A DNA stretch of 64,000 nucleotides from JACCYJ01 sp038198775 (GTDB lineage: Bacteria > Actinomycetota > Actinomycetes > Propionibacteriales > Nocardioidaceae), in the NCBI GenBank assembly GCA_038198775.1, contig JBBPZV010000017.1, positions 1 through 64,000 on the forward strand, written 5' to 3'. The notes under the pieces are model-generated. The model saw only the letters and a program-made list of their open reading frames with translations, did not search any database and was not told where the DNA came from. The position numbers and the translations under genes are program-made. This document shows positions 16,320-26,748 of this stretch, piece after piece (within the stretch, counting starts at the first letter, position 1; each line of letters opens with the position of its first letter).

Positions 16320-17738
16320 CTAGAGGATCGCCGCCGGACGGTAAGCCGCGGCGCCGGGATGCCGCGCGACCAGCTGCTCGACCCGGCGTACGACGGCGTC
16401 CACCTGCGCCGCGGCCGTACCGGTGAAGGACAGCGGATCGGCGACGGCGGCGTCGATCTCGGTCCGTGTCAGTCCGAGCCGCTCATCGGCCGCCAACCGC
16501 TCCAGCAGATCGGTGCCGTCCGCACCCGGCTGGCGCATCGTCAGCGCGGCCGCAACCGCGTGCTCACGGATCGCCGCATGCGCCCGTTCCCGGCCGACCC
16601 CGCGCCGGACGGCGGCCGTCAAGACCCTGGTGGTCGCCAGGAAGGGCAGGTAGCGGTCCAGCTCGCGTGCGACAACCGCTGGGAAGGCACCGAACTCGGC
16701 CACCACGGTGAGGATCGTCTCCAGTACCCCGTCAGCGGCGAAGAAGGCGTCGGGTAGCGCCACCCGGCGTACGACCGAGTCGGACACGTCGCCTTCGTTC
16801 CACTGCGAGCCGGCGAGCTGTGACAGCATCGACAGCGACCCGCGTACGACGACCGCTAGGCCGTTGATGCGCTCGCATGAGCGGGCGTTCATCTTGTGCG
16901 GCATCGCCGACGAGCCCACCTGCCCGGCGGAGAAGCCCTCGGTGGCCAGCTCGTGGCCGGCCATCAGGCGAATCGTGGTCGCGAGGTTGGACGGCGCGGC
17001 CACCAGCTGCCCCAGGGCGGAGACGACGTCGACGTCGAGGGAGCGGGGATAGACCTGGCCGACGCTGGTCAGCACCCGGTCGAAGCCGAGGTGCTGGGCG
17101 ACCCGGCGCTGCAGCTCGGCCAGCCTGACCGGATCACCGCCCAGCAGGTCCAGCTGGTCCTGGGCCGTTCCCGCCGGGCCCTGGATGCCTCGCAAGGGGT
17201 ACCGCCCGATCAGATCCTCCAACCGCTCGAAGGCGAGCAGCATCTCCTCGGCGATCGTGGCGAAGCGCTTGCCGAGGGTGGTGACCTGAGCGGGGACGTT
17301 GTGGCTGCGCGCGACGATGGCCAGCTCGCGGTGCTCGGAGGCGAGCTCGGCCAGGCGGGCCAGCGTGGCCACGGACTTGTCTCGCAGCAGCTCCAGCGAC
17401 GCGCGCACCTGCAGCTGCTCGACGTTCTCGGTGAGGTCACGCGACGTCATCGCCTGGTGGATGTGCTGGTGGCCCGCGAGGGCGTTGAACTCCTCGATGC
17501 GCGCCATGACGTCGTGGCGGGTCACCCGCTCCCGCTCGGTGATCGCGTCGAGGTCGACGTCGTCGAGCACCTTCTCGTACGCTGCGAAGACCCCCTCGGG
17601 GACGTCGACGCCCAGGTCGTGCTGCGCTCGCAGCACCGCGACCCACAGTTGGCGCTCGAGCACCACCTTGTGCTCGGGCGACCACAGCTCGACCAGCGCC
17701 GCGGAGGCGTACCGCTGCGCCAGCACGTTGGGGATCAC
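16320..17738 (-). CDS. purB: Adenylosuccinate lyase
   Basis: Cleaves SAICAR and adenylosuccinate, acting in both the common and the AMP branch. It is 472 residues from GTG 17738. The fumarase/aspartase superfamily signature appears as GSSAMPHKMNARSCERI, with the catalytic serine loop. Other blocks are HQHIHQAMTSRDLTENVEQ and ARSHNVPAQVTTLGKRFA. The N-terminus VLAQRYASAALVELWSPEHK is the form of the longer actinobacterial enzymes. Palindromic copy C lies in the gap upstream, between purB and purD. Confidence 0.96.
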   Translation of the reverse strand: MIPNVLAQRYASAALVELWSPEHKVVLERQLWVAVLRAQHDLGVDVPEGVFAAYEKVLDDVDLDAITERERVTRHDVMARIEEFNALAGHQHIHQAMTSRDLTENVEQLQVRASLELLRDKSVATLARLAELASEHRELAIVARSHNVPAQVTTLGKRFATIAEEMLLAFERLEDLIGRYPLRGIQGPAGTAQDQLDLLGGDPVRLAELQRRVAQHLGFDRVLTSVGQVYPRSLDVDVVSALGQLVAAPSNLATTIRLMAGHELATEGFSAGQVGSSAMPHKMNARSCERINGLAVVVRGSLSMLSQLAGSQWNEGDVSDSVVRRVALPDAFFAADGVLETILTVVAEFGAFPAVVARELDRYLPFLATTRVLTAAVRRGVGRERAHAAIREHAVAAALTMRQPGADGTDLLERLAADERLGLTRTEIDAAVADPLSFTGTAAAQVDAVVRRVEQLVARHPGAAAYRPAAIL

Positions 17739-17759
17739 CCGCCGATTGTCGCAGGGGCG

Positions 17760-17850
17760 TCGCTATCCCACGTGAACCTGGGATAGCAGCACTGCCAACG
17801 GCGTACACCCCATTCGGAGTGCTGCCCAGCCATGGGAAGTACGCACCCCC
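17760..17850. repeat. Dispersed palindromic element, copy C
   Basis: GCTATCCCA and TGGGATAGC arms are intact (17762-17787) with loop CGTGAACC. The second hairpin has diverged: CACTGCCAACGG pairs with CCATTCGGAGTG. The third arm is GCCATGGGAAGT. It lies in the 139-bp gap between the purD stop and the purB start, about 27 bp past the purD stop. Confidence 0.85.
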
Positions 17851-17877
17851 GGGAACGGAATCCGCAGATCGGCAGCC

Positions 17878-19152
<1,275 letters not shown>

Positions 19153-19175
19153 CGGTCCGAGAGCCTAACGACGAC

Positions 19176-20459
19176 TCACAACAGGTCGCGCACCACGACG
19201 GTCTGGTCGCGCTTCGGCCCGACGCCGATGACGGCGACCGGCGCGCCAGACACCTCCTCCACCGCGCGTACGTACGCCTGAGCCGGTGCCGGCAGGTCGG
19301 CGAACCGCCGGCAGGACGAGATGTCCTCCTCCCAGCCCGGCCGGTGTTCGTACACCGGCACGGCGTGGTGGAAGTCGCTCTGCGACATCGGGAGCTCGTC
19401 GTGGCGCACGCCGTCGACGTCGTAGCCCACGCACATCGGGATGCGCTCCAGCCCGGTGAGCACGTCGAGCTTGGTCAGCACGAAGTCGGTGACGCCGTTG
19501 ACCCGCACCGCGTACCGAGCCAGCACCGCGTCGAACCAGCCACACCGGCGGGGGCGACCGGTGGTGGTGCCGTACTCGCGACCGGTCGTGCGCAGGGCGT
19601 CACCGGCCTCCCCGGCCAGCTCGGTCGGGAACGGCCCCTCCCCGACTCGGGTCGTGTAGGCCTTGAGGATCGCGACCACCTTGTCGATCTGGGTCGGTGG
19701 GATCCCCGAGCCGGTGCAGGCGCCGCCAGCGGTGGCGTTGGAGGAGGTGACGAACGGGTACGTCCCATGGTCGACGTCGAGCAGTGTCGCCTGGCCGGCC
19801 TCCAGCAGCACGGTGCTCCCGGCGCTCAGCGCCCTCGACAGCAGCAGTCCGGTGTCGGCGACCATCGGGCCCAGCCGTTCGCGGTAGGACAGCAGCTCGG
19901 TGACGACCTCTTCGACGTCGATGGCCCTGCGGTTGTAGACCTTGGCCAGCACCTGGTTCTTGAGCTCGAGCGCGCCCTCGACCTTCTGCAGCAGGATCTT
20001 CTCGTCGAACAGGTCTTGGATCCGCACCCCGATGCGGTTCATCTTGTCGGCGTACGTCGGCCCGATGCCGCGGCCGGTGGTTCCGATCCGGCGGGCGCCG
20101 AGGAAGCGTTCGGTGACGGTGTCCAGGACCTGGTTGTACGGCGCCACCACATGGGCGTTGGCGCTGACCACCAGCCGGGACGTGTCGACCCCCCGGGCCG
20201 CCAGCGCCTCCACCTCCTCGAACAGGACGCCGAGGTCCACCACCACGCCGTTACCGATCACCGGCACCACGCCGGGGGTCAGGACACCGCTGGGGAGCAG
20301 GTGCAGCGCGTACGTCTCGTCGCCGACCACGACGGTGTGACCGGCGTTGTTGCCACCGTTGAACTTCACCACGTAGTCGACCGCCCCCCCTAGCAGGTCG
20401 GTCGCCTTGCCTTTGCCCTCGTCGCCCCACTGAGCGCCGACGATCACGACCGCGGGCAT
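19176..20459 (-). CDS. purA: Adenylosuccinate synthetase
   Basis: Makes adenylosuccinate from IMP and aspartate using GTP. 427 residues from ATG 20459, the expected length; the open frame beyond it is antisense to the lipid kinase. The P-loop-like start VIVGAQWGDEGKGKATDLL is followed by FNGGNNAGHTVVVGDETYAL, the IMP loop GTTGRGIGPTYADKMNR, and the GTP-binding end. It is the first gene of the minus-strand purine run, divergent from the lipid kinase over 97 bp that must contain its promoter. Confidence 0.96.
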   Translation of the reverse strand: MPAVVIVGAQWGDEGKGKATDLLGGAVDYVVKFNGGNNAGHTVVVGDETYALHLLPSGVLTPGVVPVIGNGVVVDLGVLFEEVEALAARGVDTSRLVVSANAHVVAPYNQVLDTVTERFLGARRIGTTGRGIGPTYADKMNRIGVRIQDLFDEKILLQKVEGALELKNQVLAKVYNRRAIDVEEVVTELLSYRERLGPMVADTGLLLSRALSAGSTVLLEAGQATLLDVDHGTYPFVTSSNATAGGACTGSGIPPTQIDKVVAILKAYTTRVGEGPFPTELAGEAGDALRTTGREYGTTTGRPRRCGWFDAVLARYAVRVNGVTDFVLTKLDVLTGLERIPMCVGYDVDGVRHDELPMSQSDFHHAVPVYEHRPGWEEDISSCRRFADLPAPAQAYVRAVEEVSGAPVAVIGVGPKRDQTVVVRDLL

Positions 20460-20556
20460 GCCGTCCCCTCGCCGCCGGCCAGGCTCCGACCCGCGTGGGC
20501 CGGGCCTGGGCTGATGCCGGCCAGGGTAGCCCGGCGCCCGCGTAGGGTGTGGTGGC

Positions 20557-21447
20557 GTGGGACCGCTGCTGGTGATCACCAATGCCGCTGCCGGGAGCAG
20601 CGACGAGGCGGCCGTCGAGTCGGCCGTTGCGGTGTTGCGCAAGGCCGGCAGGGTCGACGTCACCCCCTCTGGCGACGCCGCCGACCTCGACCGCATCCTG
20701 GCCGCGCACGCCGCTGGCGAGCGGGTGGTTGTCGCCGCCGGAGGTGACGGGAGCCTGCACGCACTCGTCAACGCGGTGCACCGCCGCGGCGAGCTCGGCT
20801 CGACCGTGCTCGGGCTGATCCCGCTGGGAACAGGGAACGACTTCGCCCGCGGCGTCGGCCTCTCGCTCGACCCAGTGCAGGCAGCACGCCAGCACCTCAC
20901 CGGCAAGGTCCGCCGCCTCGATGTCATCGTCGATGACGCCGACACCGTGATCGTCAACGCGGTGCACGTCGGCATCGGCGCCGACGCGGCCCGCGAGGCG
21001 GGCAGCTGGAAGTCCCGGCTCGGCCCGGCCGGTTATCTGCTCGGTGCCGTCAAGGCCGGTGTCACCGCGCCCGGGCTGCGGCTACGGGTGAAGGTGGACC
21101 GCGAGGAGGTACGAGGTCGCGAGAAGGTGCTGCAGGTGGCAGTCTGCAACGGCGCGTACGTCGGTGGCGGAACCCAGATCGCCCCCGGCGCCCGGCCCGG
21201 CGACGGGATGGTGGACGTCGTGGTCTCGTACGCTGACGCGCCGCTGGCCCGGTTGGGCTACGCCCTGCGGCTCCGCCGGGGCACACATCCCCAGCGCGCG
21301 GACGTGGTGACCGTGCGCGGCTCCGCGGTGACCGTCGAAGGCGAGCCGTTCTGGTGCAACGCCGACGGCGAGCTTTCCGGGCCGACCCGGTCGGCGTCGT
21401 GGTGGGTGCGCCCTGCAGCGTTGTCGATGGTGCTGCCGCCCGGCTGA
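20557..21447 (+). CDS. Diacylglycerol kinase-family lipid kinase
   Basis: A DAGK-catalytic-domain protein of 296 residues starting at GTG 20557. It has the nucleotide-binding motif VVAAGGDGSLHALVNAVHRR and the family signature LGLIPLGTGNDFARGVGL. A beta-rich C-terminal half (VCNGAYVGGGTQIAPGARPG) ends with VEGEPFWCNADGE, the usual DxE/GE region. It likely phosphorylates a lipid such as diacylglycerol or another polyisoprenoid/sphingoid-type alcohol at the membrane. The next gene converges with a 2-bp gap. Confidence 0.9.
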   Translation: MGPLLVITNAAAGSSDEAAVESAVAVLRKAGRVDVTPSGDAADLDRILAAHAAGERVVVAAGGDGSLHALVNAVHRRGELGSTVLGLIPLGTGNDFARGVGLSLDPVQAARQHLTGKVRRLDVIVDDADTVIVNAVHVGIGADAAREAGSWKSRLGPAGYLLGAVKAGVTAPGLRLRVKVDREEVRGREKVLQVAVCNGAYVGGGTQIAPGARPGDGMVDVVVSYADAPLARLGYALRLRRGTHPQRADVVTVRGSAVTVEGEPFWCNADGELSGPTRSASWWVRPAALSMVLPPG

Positions 21448-21449
21448 GC

Positions 21450-22427
21450 TCACAGCCAGCCGCGGCGGACCACCTCGGCACCGAGCTGGAAGCGGGAGGT
21501 GACCGCCAGCTCTCCCATCAGTGCTGCGATGCGTCGCCGGACCGTGCGCAGCGAGATGCCCAGCGCTCGCGCCATCTGCTCGTCGATGGCACCGGCGGCC
21601 AGCAGTCGCAGCAGCTGGCGGCTGTCCGGCCCGGTTTCGCCCTGAAGACCGGGCGGGGTCGTCGCCCGCTGCCACATCTCGTCGAAGAGGAAGCGCAGCG
21701 CGTGGACGACACCGGGCGTGCGGATCAGCAGCCGGTCACCGTGCAGGTGCCGCCACGAGTCGGTGATCAGCGCCGCCTCGTCCCCGAAGACGATCAACCG
21801 GCTCGGAAGCTCCGGAAGCGTCCGGACCCGCTCACCGGCACGCGCTCGAGCCCGGATCGGTTCGGGGGCGGCGTCCAGTGCGTGCTGCGGGTACAGCGCC
21901 CGTGAGGGCCGTCCTCGCCGCAGTTCCGCGATGACGACCGGATCGACCTGCGTCGCACCGTGGGTTGCCCACTGGTCGAGACGCACGAACACCATCTCCC
22001 CACGGGTCTGCGTGACCAGGGTGGCGATGGTCCGCGTTGTCTCCGATGCGGGCACGACCTCCAAACCGGTCGGCGACTCCCGCTCCGCACCCCGTCGCAG
22101 CTCGGCCCGCAGCTCGGGTATCGCCGCCCGCGCCGCCGCCAGCCCCTGTTCGGCGAGCCGGAGCCGCTGTGCCTCGTCCTCGGCGAGCCGACCGAGCGCG
22201 GCCTCGGGTTCCTCCGCCACGACGGAATCCGTCGTGACGCGCACCAGCCCGCGCTCCTGCAGGTGCCTGGCCGACCGCCGCAGAACGGCCACGGACGACC
22301 CCACCGCGTCCGCGAGGACCCGTACGGAGGCGTTGGTGTGACGCAATGCAGCGCGATAGACGGTCTCGTCGAAGGGATCCAGGCCGAACACCGCCAAGCA
22401 GGATACGGATTCCGTCGTCTGCGCCAC
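21450..22427 (-). CDS. TrmB/LuxR-type helix-turn-helix transcriptional regulator
   Basis: A 325-residue regulator from GTG 22427. The N-terminal 60 residues form a TrmB-like winged helix (DETVYRAALRHTNASVRVLA). A long helical linker follows, then a phospholipase-D-like sensor region, and at the C-terminus a LuxR-type helix-turn-helix: LAAGAIDEQMARALGISLRT followed by VRRRIAALMGEL. Streptomyces has many such proteins; ligands are unknown. A short inverted repeat, TGGCA-N6-TGCCA, lies immediately upstream of the start (about 22431-22446) and could be an autoregulatory site, but it is short. Confidence 0.8.
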   Translation of the reverse strand: MAQTTESVSCLAVFGLDPFDETVYRAALRHTNASVRVLADAVGSSVAVLRRSARHLQERGLVRVTTDSVVAEEPEAALGRLAEDEAQRLRLAEQGLAAARAAIPELRAELRRGAERESPTGLEVVPASETTRTIATLVTQTRGEMVFVRLDQWATHGATQVDPVVIAELRRGRPSRALYPQHALDAAPEPIRARARAGERVRTLPELPSRLIVFGDEAALITDSWRHLHGDRLLIRTPGVVHALRFLFDEMWQRATTPPGLQGETGPDSRQLLRLLAAGAIDEQMARALGISLRTVRRRIAALMGELAVTSRFQLGAEVVRRGWL

Positions 22428-22561
22428 ATTTGGCAGGCTAATGCCACTGACAGCAAGGTGTCGAACGTACGGCTGGAGCTCATGCGATCATGTGTCCGCG
22501 CGGTCGCGGTGCCGGAACCGCAGCCGGGGACGATTCCGACATCGCGGTCGCGCTCGCAGCC

Positions 22562-22978
22562 TCAGCCGGGATCGAGCAGCGCGTCGTAGCCCTCCCGGCT
22601 CGACTCGCGCAGGAGCTCCCGGCAGCGGTGCGCCTCGTCGCTCTCGCCGATCTGCTCCGCGGCGGCCGCCAGGGCCGCCACGGCACGCAGGAACCCCCGG
22701 TTGGGCCGGTGGGCCCACGGCACGGGTCCGTGACCGCGCCATCCGTTGCGACGCAGCGCGTCCAGGCCCCGGTGATAGCCGGTGCGGGCATAGGCGTACG
22801 CCTCGACCTCGGCACCGCCGCCGAGCGCCCGTTCAGCCAGCAGCGCCCACGCCAGGCTGGAGTCCGGGTGCAGGCGGGCCAGGTCGGTGGGGTCGCCGCC
22901 CTCTTCGGCGGCCGCTGCAACCGGGTCTTGCGGCAGCAGCGTCTCCGGAGGCTCACCAAGCAGGCTCCGCTCTGTCAC
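22562..22978 (-). CDS. DUF3151 family protein
   Basis: A 138-residue soluble protein of an actinobacterial family without known function. The block SLAWALLAERALGGGAEVEA, then YAYARTGYHRGLDALRRNGW and GHGPVPWAHRPNRGFLRA, is the family core. It starts at GTG 22978 behind a G-rich stretch. In other actinobacteria this gene sits directly beside fba; here the AbiEi-like gene and two palindromic elements separate them. Confidence 0.88.
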   Translation of the reverse strand: MTERSLLGEPPETLLPQDPVAAAAEEGGDPTDLARLHPDSSLAWALLAERALGGGAEVEAYAYARTGYHRGLDALRRNGWRGHGPVPWAHRPNRGFLRAVAALAAAAEQIGESDEAHRCRELLRESSREGYDALLDPG

Positions 22979-22996
22979 CCCCCCAGTCTGCCCCCG

Positions 22997-23086
22997 GCCG
23001 CTATCCCATGTTCACCTGGGATAGCGGCACTCCCGATGGCGCACAACCAATTGGATGTGCTGCGCTGCCATTGGAAGTGGCGAGCC
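22997..23086. repeat. Dispersed palindromic element, copy D
   Basis: Arms GCTATCCCA and TGGGATAGC are intact around loop TGTTCACC (22999-23024). Then CACTCCCGATGGCGC, CCAATTGGATGTG and the third arm GCCATTGGAAGTGG. It lies between the stop of the AbiEi-like gene, which it touches, and the start of the DUF3151 gene (about 18 bp away). Confidence 0.88.
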
Positions 23087-23087
23087 C

Positions 23088-24074
23088 TCAGGCGATCACG
23101 ACTCGGTTATGTGTGTAGAGACGGCGGGAGAGCTCCATGTCGCGCCGGAAGCGGTGGGCCGTCAGCCGGTTGGTGGGCGGATCGAGCTCGAACCACACGA
23201 GCCGTGACATGCCGAGCCGTTCGGCGCGCAGGACGTCCTCGCGGCGCTTCTCGCGAAACACCGCCTCCCCGGCGTCCTCGTCCGGCCTGAGGTCCCGGGT
23301 GTACTTCCGCCGCCCGTCGAACTCGCCCAGGTGACGGTACGCGAGCCAACCGAAGTCGCACGTGCCGAGCAGTGCCCCGCTGGCGTCGCGTACCTCAAAC
23401 TGGAGCTCCGGCACCGGCACCCCGAAGCGCCAGAACAGATACCGCGCCCTTGACTCGCCAACGCTGGCCGCCCGGCCGTTCCCGAGCCACACGGCGAGTC
23501 GGGCCTGGCGCGAGGCGGGCCAGGCGCGGAACCGAGAACCGTACGCCTCCAACATGTCGCGGTCGACACGACCGGCGCGCAATGCCGAGTCGACGATGCA
23601 CAGTCCGGCTTCGACCGGCATCTGGGTACAGGCCTCGACGACGGCGCGCTGCTCGGGCACGACCCGCAGCCCCTCGCACTCCTCCAGGTTGGCGACATCG
23701 ACCTGTCCGACGTGGTGCCGGATACCGGCCTCCTCCCGGGCGGACCCGCCGTCGAGGCGGGTGACGTTGACGACGCCCAGGTCCCAGCCCCACTGGTCGT
23801 GCCCGTGCGCGCAGGAGGCGGTCTGGTGTGTCACCGCCACGGTTTCGGCGCCGAGCTTGGAGACCACAGCCCGGGCTAGCACCAGGTGTTGCTGGACGCC
23901 GGAAAGCGGGTCGTACGTCTCGGCGAAGGCATAGGCACCTCGGCGCAGGTGCCGCCACTCCCCAGCGCGGATCGCCTCGCGGATCGCCCGATGGTCGAAC
24001 CCGCAGTCACGGGCCTGGCTGGTCGTGAAGTAGCCACCGTTGGCGCGGGCGATCTCGGTCAGCGACGTCGACAT
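23088..24074 (-). CDS. AbiEi-antitoxin-domain protein with nuclease-like C-terminus
   Basis: A 328-residue protein from ATG 24074. The N-terminus (LTEIARANGGYFTTSQARDC, then DHRAIREAIRAGEWRHLRRG and YAF) is the winged-helix AbiEi antitoxin domain of type IV systems. The C-terminal 110 residues (GTCDFGWLAYRHLGEFDGRR, then AVFREKRREDVLRAERLGMS and RLVWFELDP) look like the DUF559/very-short-patch-repair nuclease fold, with a D-x(n)-E-F-DGRRKY core. Such proteins are numerous in actinobacteria. No AbiEii nucleotidyltransferase toxin is adjacent, so an antitoxin role is doubtful. It is bracketed by palindromic copies D and E in inverted orientation. Confidence 0.82.
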   Translation of the reverse strand: MSTSLTEIARANGGYFTTSQARDCGFDHRAIREAIRAGEWRHLRRGAYAFAETYDPLSGVQQHLVLARAVVSKLGAETVAVTHQTASCAHGHDQWGWDLGVVNVTRLDGGSAREEAGIRHHVGQVDVANLEECEGLRVVPEQRAVVEACTQMPVEAGLCIVDSALRAGRVDRDMLEAYGSRFRAWPASRQARLAVWLGNGRAASVGESRARYLFWRFGVPVPELQFEVRDASGALLGTCDFGWLAYRHLGEFDGRRKYTRDLRPDEDAGEAVFREKRREDVLRAERLGMSRLVWFELDPPTNRLTAHRFRRDMELSRRLYTHNRVVIA

Positions 24075-24162
24075 GGCCCGATCGTCGGCGCCGCCAAGCG
24101 TAGCGGCCAGACCCTCGGGAAATCTGTGGACGGCCGCCGAATCGTACCCGCGTCCCGGCGGC

Positions 24163-24250
24163 TGCTTGCAATGGCTTAGCAACGCTCCCAGTGGGATGCG
24201 AGCCATGGGGAGTGCTGCTCTCCCACGTTAACCTGGGAAAGCGGCACAGT
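24163..24250 (-). repeat. Dispersed palindromic element, copy E (reverse orientation)
   Basis: Read on the minus strand it aligns with the other copies: GCTTTCCCA-GGTTAACG-TGGGAGAGC, then CACTCCCCATGG and CCCACTGGGAGCG, then GCCATTGCAAG. Relative to the other copies, both sides of one stem position have changed (A-T to T-G), which keeps a wobble pair in RNA. It lies in the 200-bp gap between the fba stop and the AbiEi-like gene start. Confidence 0.85.
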
Positions 24251-24274
24251 GCACCAGCCGCCCAGGTCGGCGAG

Positions 24275-25297
24275 TCAGCGCAGCGCGGTGCCGGCGGACC
24301 GGAGGTTTTCGCAGGCGGTCACCACGCGGCGCGCCATCGACTCCTCAGCCGCCTTGCCGTACGAGCGCGGGTCGTAGGCCGACTTGTCGCCGACCTCGCC
24401 GTCGATGCGCAGCACGCCGTCGTAGTGGGTGAACATGTGCCCCGCCACTGCCCTGGTGAAGGCGTACTGGGTGTCGGTGTCGACGTTCATCTTCACCACT
24501 CCGAAGTCGACGGCGTCGGAGATCTCCTGTGCCGACGAGCCCGAGCCGCCGTGGAAGACCAGGTCGAACGGCCGATCCTGCCCGACCTTGTCCCCCACCG
24601 CCTCCTGAGCGGCGAGCAGGATCTCGGGGCGCAGCCTGACGTTGCCCGGCTTGTAGACCCCGTGCACGTTGCCGAAGGTTAGCGCGGTGAGGTAGCGGCC
24701 CTGTGCCCCGGTCCCGAGTGCCTCCGCCACGGCCAGCGCATCCTCCGGCGTCGTGTACAGCTTGTCGTTCATCTCCCCGACGACACCGTCCTCCTCGCCC
24801 CCCACCACCCCGACCTCGATCTCCAACACCACCCGCGCGGCGGCGCACTGCTCGAGCAGCTCCGCGGCGATCCGCAGGTTCTCGTCGAGTGGCACCGCCG
24901 AGCCGTCCCACATGTGGGACTGGAAGTACGGCTCGCCGCCGGACTCGACACGCTCCCGGGAGCGACCCAGCAGCGGACGAACGAAGCCGTCCAGCTTGTC
25001 CTTGGGACAGTGGTCGGTGTGAAGGGCGACGTTGACCGGGTAGTTCTTCGCGACCTCGGCCGCGTAAGCGGCGAACCCGAGCGCGCCCGTGACCATGTCC
25101 TTGATCGTGGCGCCGGACAGGAACTCCGCACCCCCGGTCGAGACCTGCACGATGCCGTCGCTGTCCGCCTCGGTGAAGCCGCGCAGCGCAGCGTGCAACG
25201 TCTGCGAGGACGTGACGTTGATCGCCGGGTAGGCGAACGACTCGCGCTTGGCCTTGTCGAGCATCCGCGCGTAGACCTCGGGGGTGGCGATGGGCAT
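24275..25297 (-). CDS. fba: Class II fructose-bisphosphate aldolase
   Basis: The zinc-dependent glycolytic/gluconeogenic aldolase, 340 residues. Visible marks are the metal-binding histidines in NVALHTDHCPKDKLDGFV, SHMWDGSAVPLDEN, VLEIEVGVVGGEEDGV, LTFGNVHGVYKPGNVRLRP, and the phosphate/metal loop LVFHGGSGSSAQEI with VDFGVVKMNVDTDTQYAFTR. It is the long class IIa form found in actinobacteria and E. coli FbaA. The DUF3151 gene that normally neighbours it is now about 1.3 kb away. Confidence 0.96.
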   Translation of the reverse strand: MPIATPEVYARMLDKAKRESFAYPAINVTSSQTLHAALRGFTEADSDGIVQVSTGGAEFLSGATIKDMVTGALGFAAYAAEVAKNYPVNVALHTDHCPKDKLDGFVRPLLGRSRERVESGGEPYFQSHMWDGSAVPLDENLRIAAELLEQCAAARVVLEIEVGVVGGEEDGVVGEMNDKLYTTPEDALAVAEALGTGAQGRYLTALTFGNVHGVYKPGNVRLRPEILLAAQEAVGDKVGQDRPFDLVFHGGSGSSAQEISDAVDFGVVKMNVDTDTQYAFTRAVAGHMFTHYDGVLRIDGEVGDKSAYDPRSYGKAAEESMARRVVTACENLRSAGTALR

Positions 25298-25379
25298 GGA
25301 CCGGCTCCTCGGACGTGAACGGACGACAGCCCCAGTATCGCCGCCGGGACCTCCGGCGTCACGGCCGGCAGCCCGGCTC

Positions 25380-26738
25380 TCAGCCGAGCTCTGCCAGCAC
25401 CGCCCGGGCCGCCACCTGCACCGGATCCCAGACCGATGAGAACGGCGGCGCGTACGCCAGGTCGGCCATCGCCAGCTCGCCGACGCCCAGGCCCGACCAC
25501 AACGCCATCGCGCAGGTGTCGATCCGTAGCGCGGACCCCTCCCGACCGACGATCTGTGCGCCGAGGATCCGGGAGGTCGCCCGGTCGGCCATCATCCGCA
25601 CGGTCATCGGCTGCGCCCCCGGGAAGTACCCGGCCCGCGTCGTCGTCTCGATGGTCGCGACGGCGACGTCCAGTCCGAGGCGGCGGGCATCGGCCTCCCG
25701 CAACCCGGTGCGGGCGATCTCGAGGTTGCAGACCTTGCTGACAGCGGTCCCGACGATTCCCGGGAACTCCGCTTCCCGGCCGGCGATGGTGAGCCCGGCG
25801 ACGCGGCCCTGCTTGTTCGCGTGCGTCCCGAGCGGAACGTGGACCCAGGACTTCGCGATCCGGTGCCAGGTCTCCACGCAGTCTCCCGCAGAGTACGTCT
25901 CGTCGTGGCCCTCCGCGCGCATCCTGGCATCGGTGCGCAGGCCGCCGGAGGTGCCGGTGCGCAGCCCAGCGGCGGCGGCCAGCTCGGTAAGCGGCCGGAC
26001 CCCGAGCCCGAGCAGCACCAGGTCCGCGGGCAGGGTGTGGTCGTCGGTCACCACCGCGCGCACCTGAGCGTCCTGGCCCGCCTCGAAGCCCTTCACCGCC
26101 GTCTCGGTGCGTACGTCGATGCCCATCCCCTGCATGGCCTCGCGCACCAGGCGGCCGAGCTGCGGGTCCAGCGTTCCCATCGGCTCGGCGGCCTGCTCCA
26201 CCACGGTCACGCGCAGTCCGCGCTGCAGGCAGGCCTCGGCCATCTCGACGCCGATGTAGCCCGCCCCGACCACCACGGCCGTTCTCGGCGCCGCGGAGAC
26301 CAGCCGGGCCAGCAGCCGCTCACCGTCGTCGAGGGTCTGCACCCCGTAGATCCCGCCGGTGTCGATGCCTGGCAGGTCCGGCCGCCGCGGGACCGCCCCG
26401 GTGGCGACCATCAGCGTGTCGAAGCCCAGCCGCAGGCTCGACCCGTCCTCGCAACGCGCGCTCACGTGGCCCCGGTCGAGGTCCAGCGCGGTCGCCTCGG
26501 TTCGCATCCGGACGTCGATGCCGTTGCGGCGGTGCTGCGCCGCCGTCCGGGCGATCAGCGCCTCGGCGTCGGCGACGTCGCCGGAGATCCAGTAGGGGAT
26601 GCCGCAAGCGGAGTACGAGACGTGGTGGCCTCGCTCGAGCACGACGACGTCGAGGTCGTCCCCGGAGGTGCGTTTGGCGACTGAGGCCGCGCTCATGCCG
26701 GCGGCGTCGCCGCCGACGACTACGAGCCTTCGTGTCAT
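25380..26738 (-). CDS. FAD-dependent pyridine nucleotide-disulfide reductase (CoA-disulfide reductase-like)
   Basis: A 452-residue flavoenzyme from ATG 26738, preceded by AGGG. It has an N-terminal FAD-binding motif VVVGGDAAGMSAASVAKR, an NAD(P)H motif VVVGAGYIGVEMAEACLQRG, and a C-terminal dimerisation domain. The redox cysteine lies in SYSACGIPYW, matching the single-cysteine SxxxCGxPY motif of CoA-disulfide reductases and NADH oxidases rather than the CxxxxC of glutathione reductase. It could reduce CoA disulfide, persulfide or oxygen; the exact electron acceptor is not readable. Confidence 0.85.
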   Translation of the reverse strand: MTRRLVVVGGDAAGMSAASVAKRTSGDDLDVVVLERGHHVSYSACGIPYWISGDVADAEALIARTAAQHRRNGIDVRMRTEATALDLDRGHVSARCEDGSSLRLGFDTLMVATGAVPRRPDLPGIDTGGIYGVQTLDDGERLLARLVSAAPRTAVVVGAGYIGVEMAEACLQRGLRVTVVEQAAEPMGTLDPQLGRLVREAMQGMGIDVRTETAVKGFEAGQDAQVRAVVTDDHTLPADLVLLGLGVRPLTELAAAAGLRTGTSGGLRTDARMRAEGHDETYSAGDCVETWHRIAKSWVHVPLGTHANKQGRVAGLTIAGREAEFPGIVGTAVSKVCNLEIARTGLREADARRLGLDVAVATIETTTRAGYFPGAQPMTVRMMADRATSRILGAQIVGREGSALRIDTCAMALWSGLGVGELAMADLAYAPPFSSVWDPVQVAARAVLAELG

Positions 26739-26748
26739 GGCGGGCACC

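Noticed and set aside
22997..24250. AbiE-type toxin-antitoxin system
   Set aside because: Only the AbiEi-domain protein is present; there is no AbiEii nucleotidyltransferase next to it.
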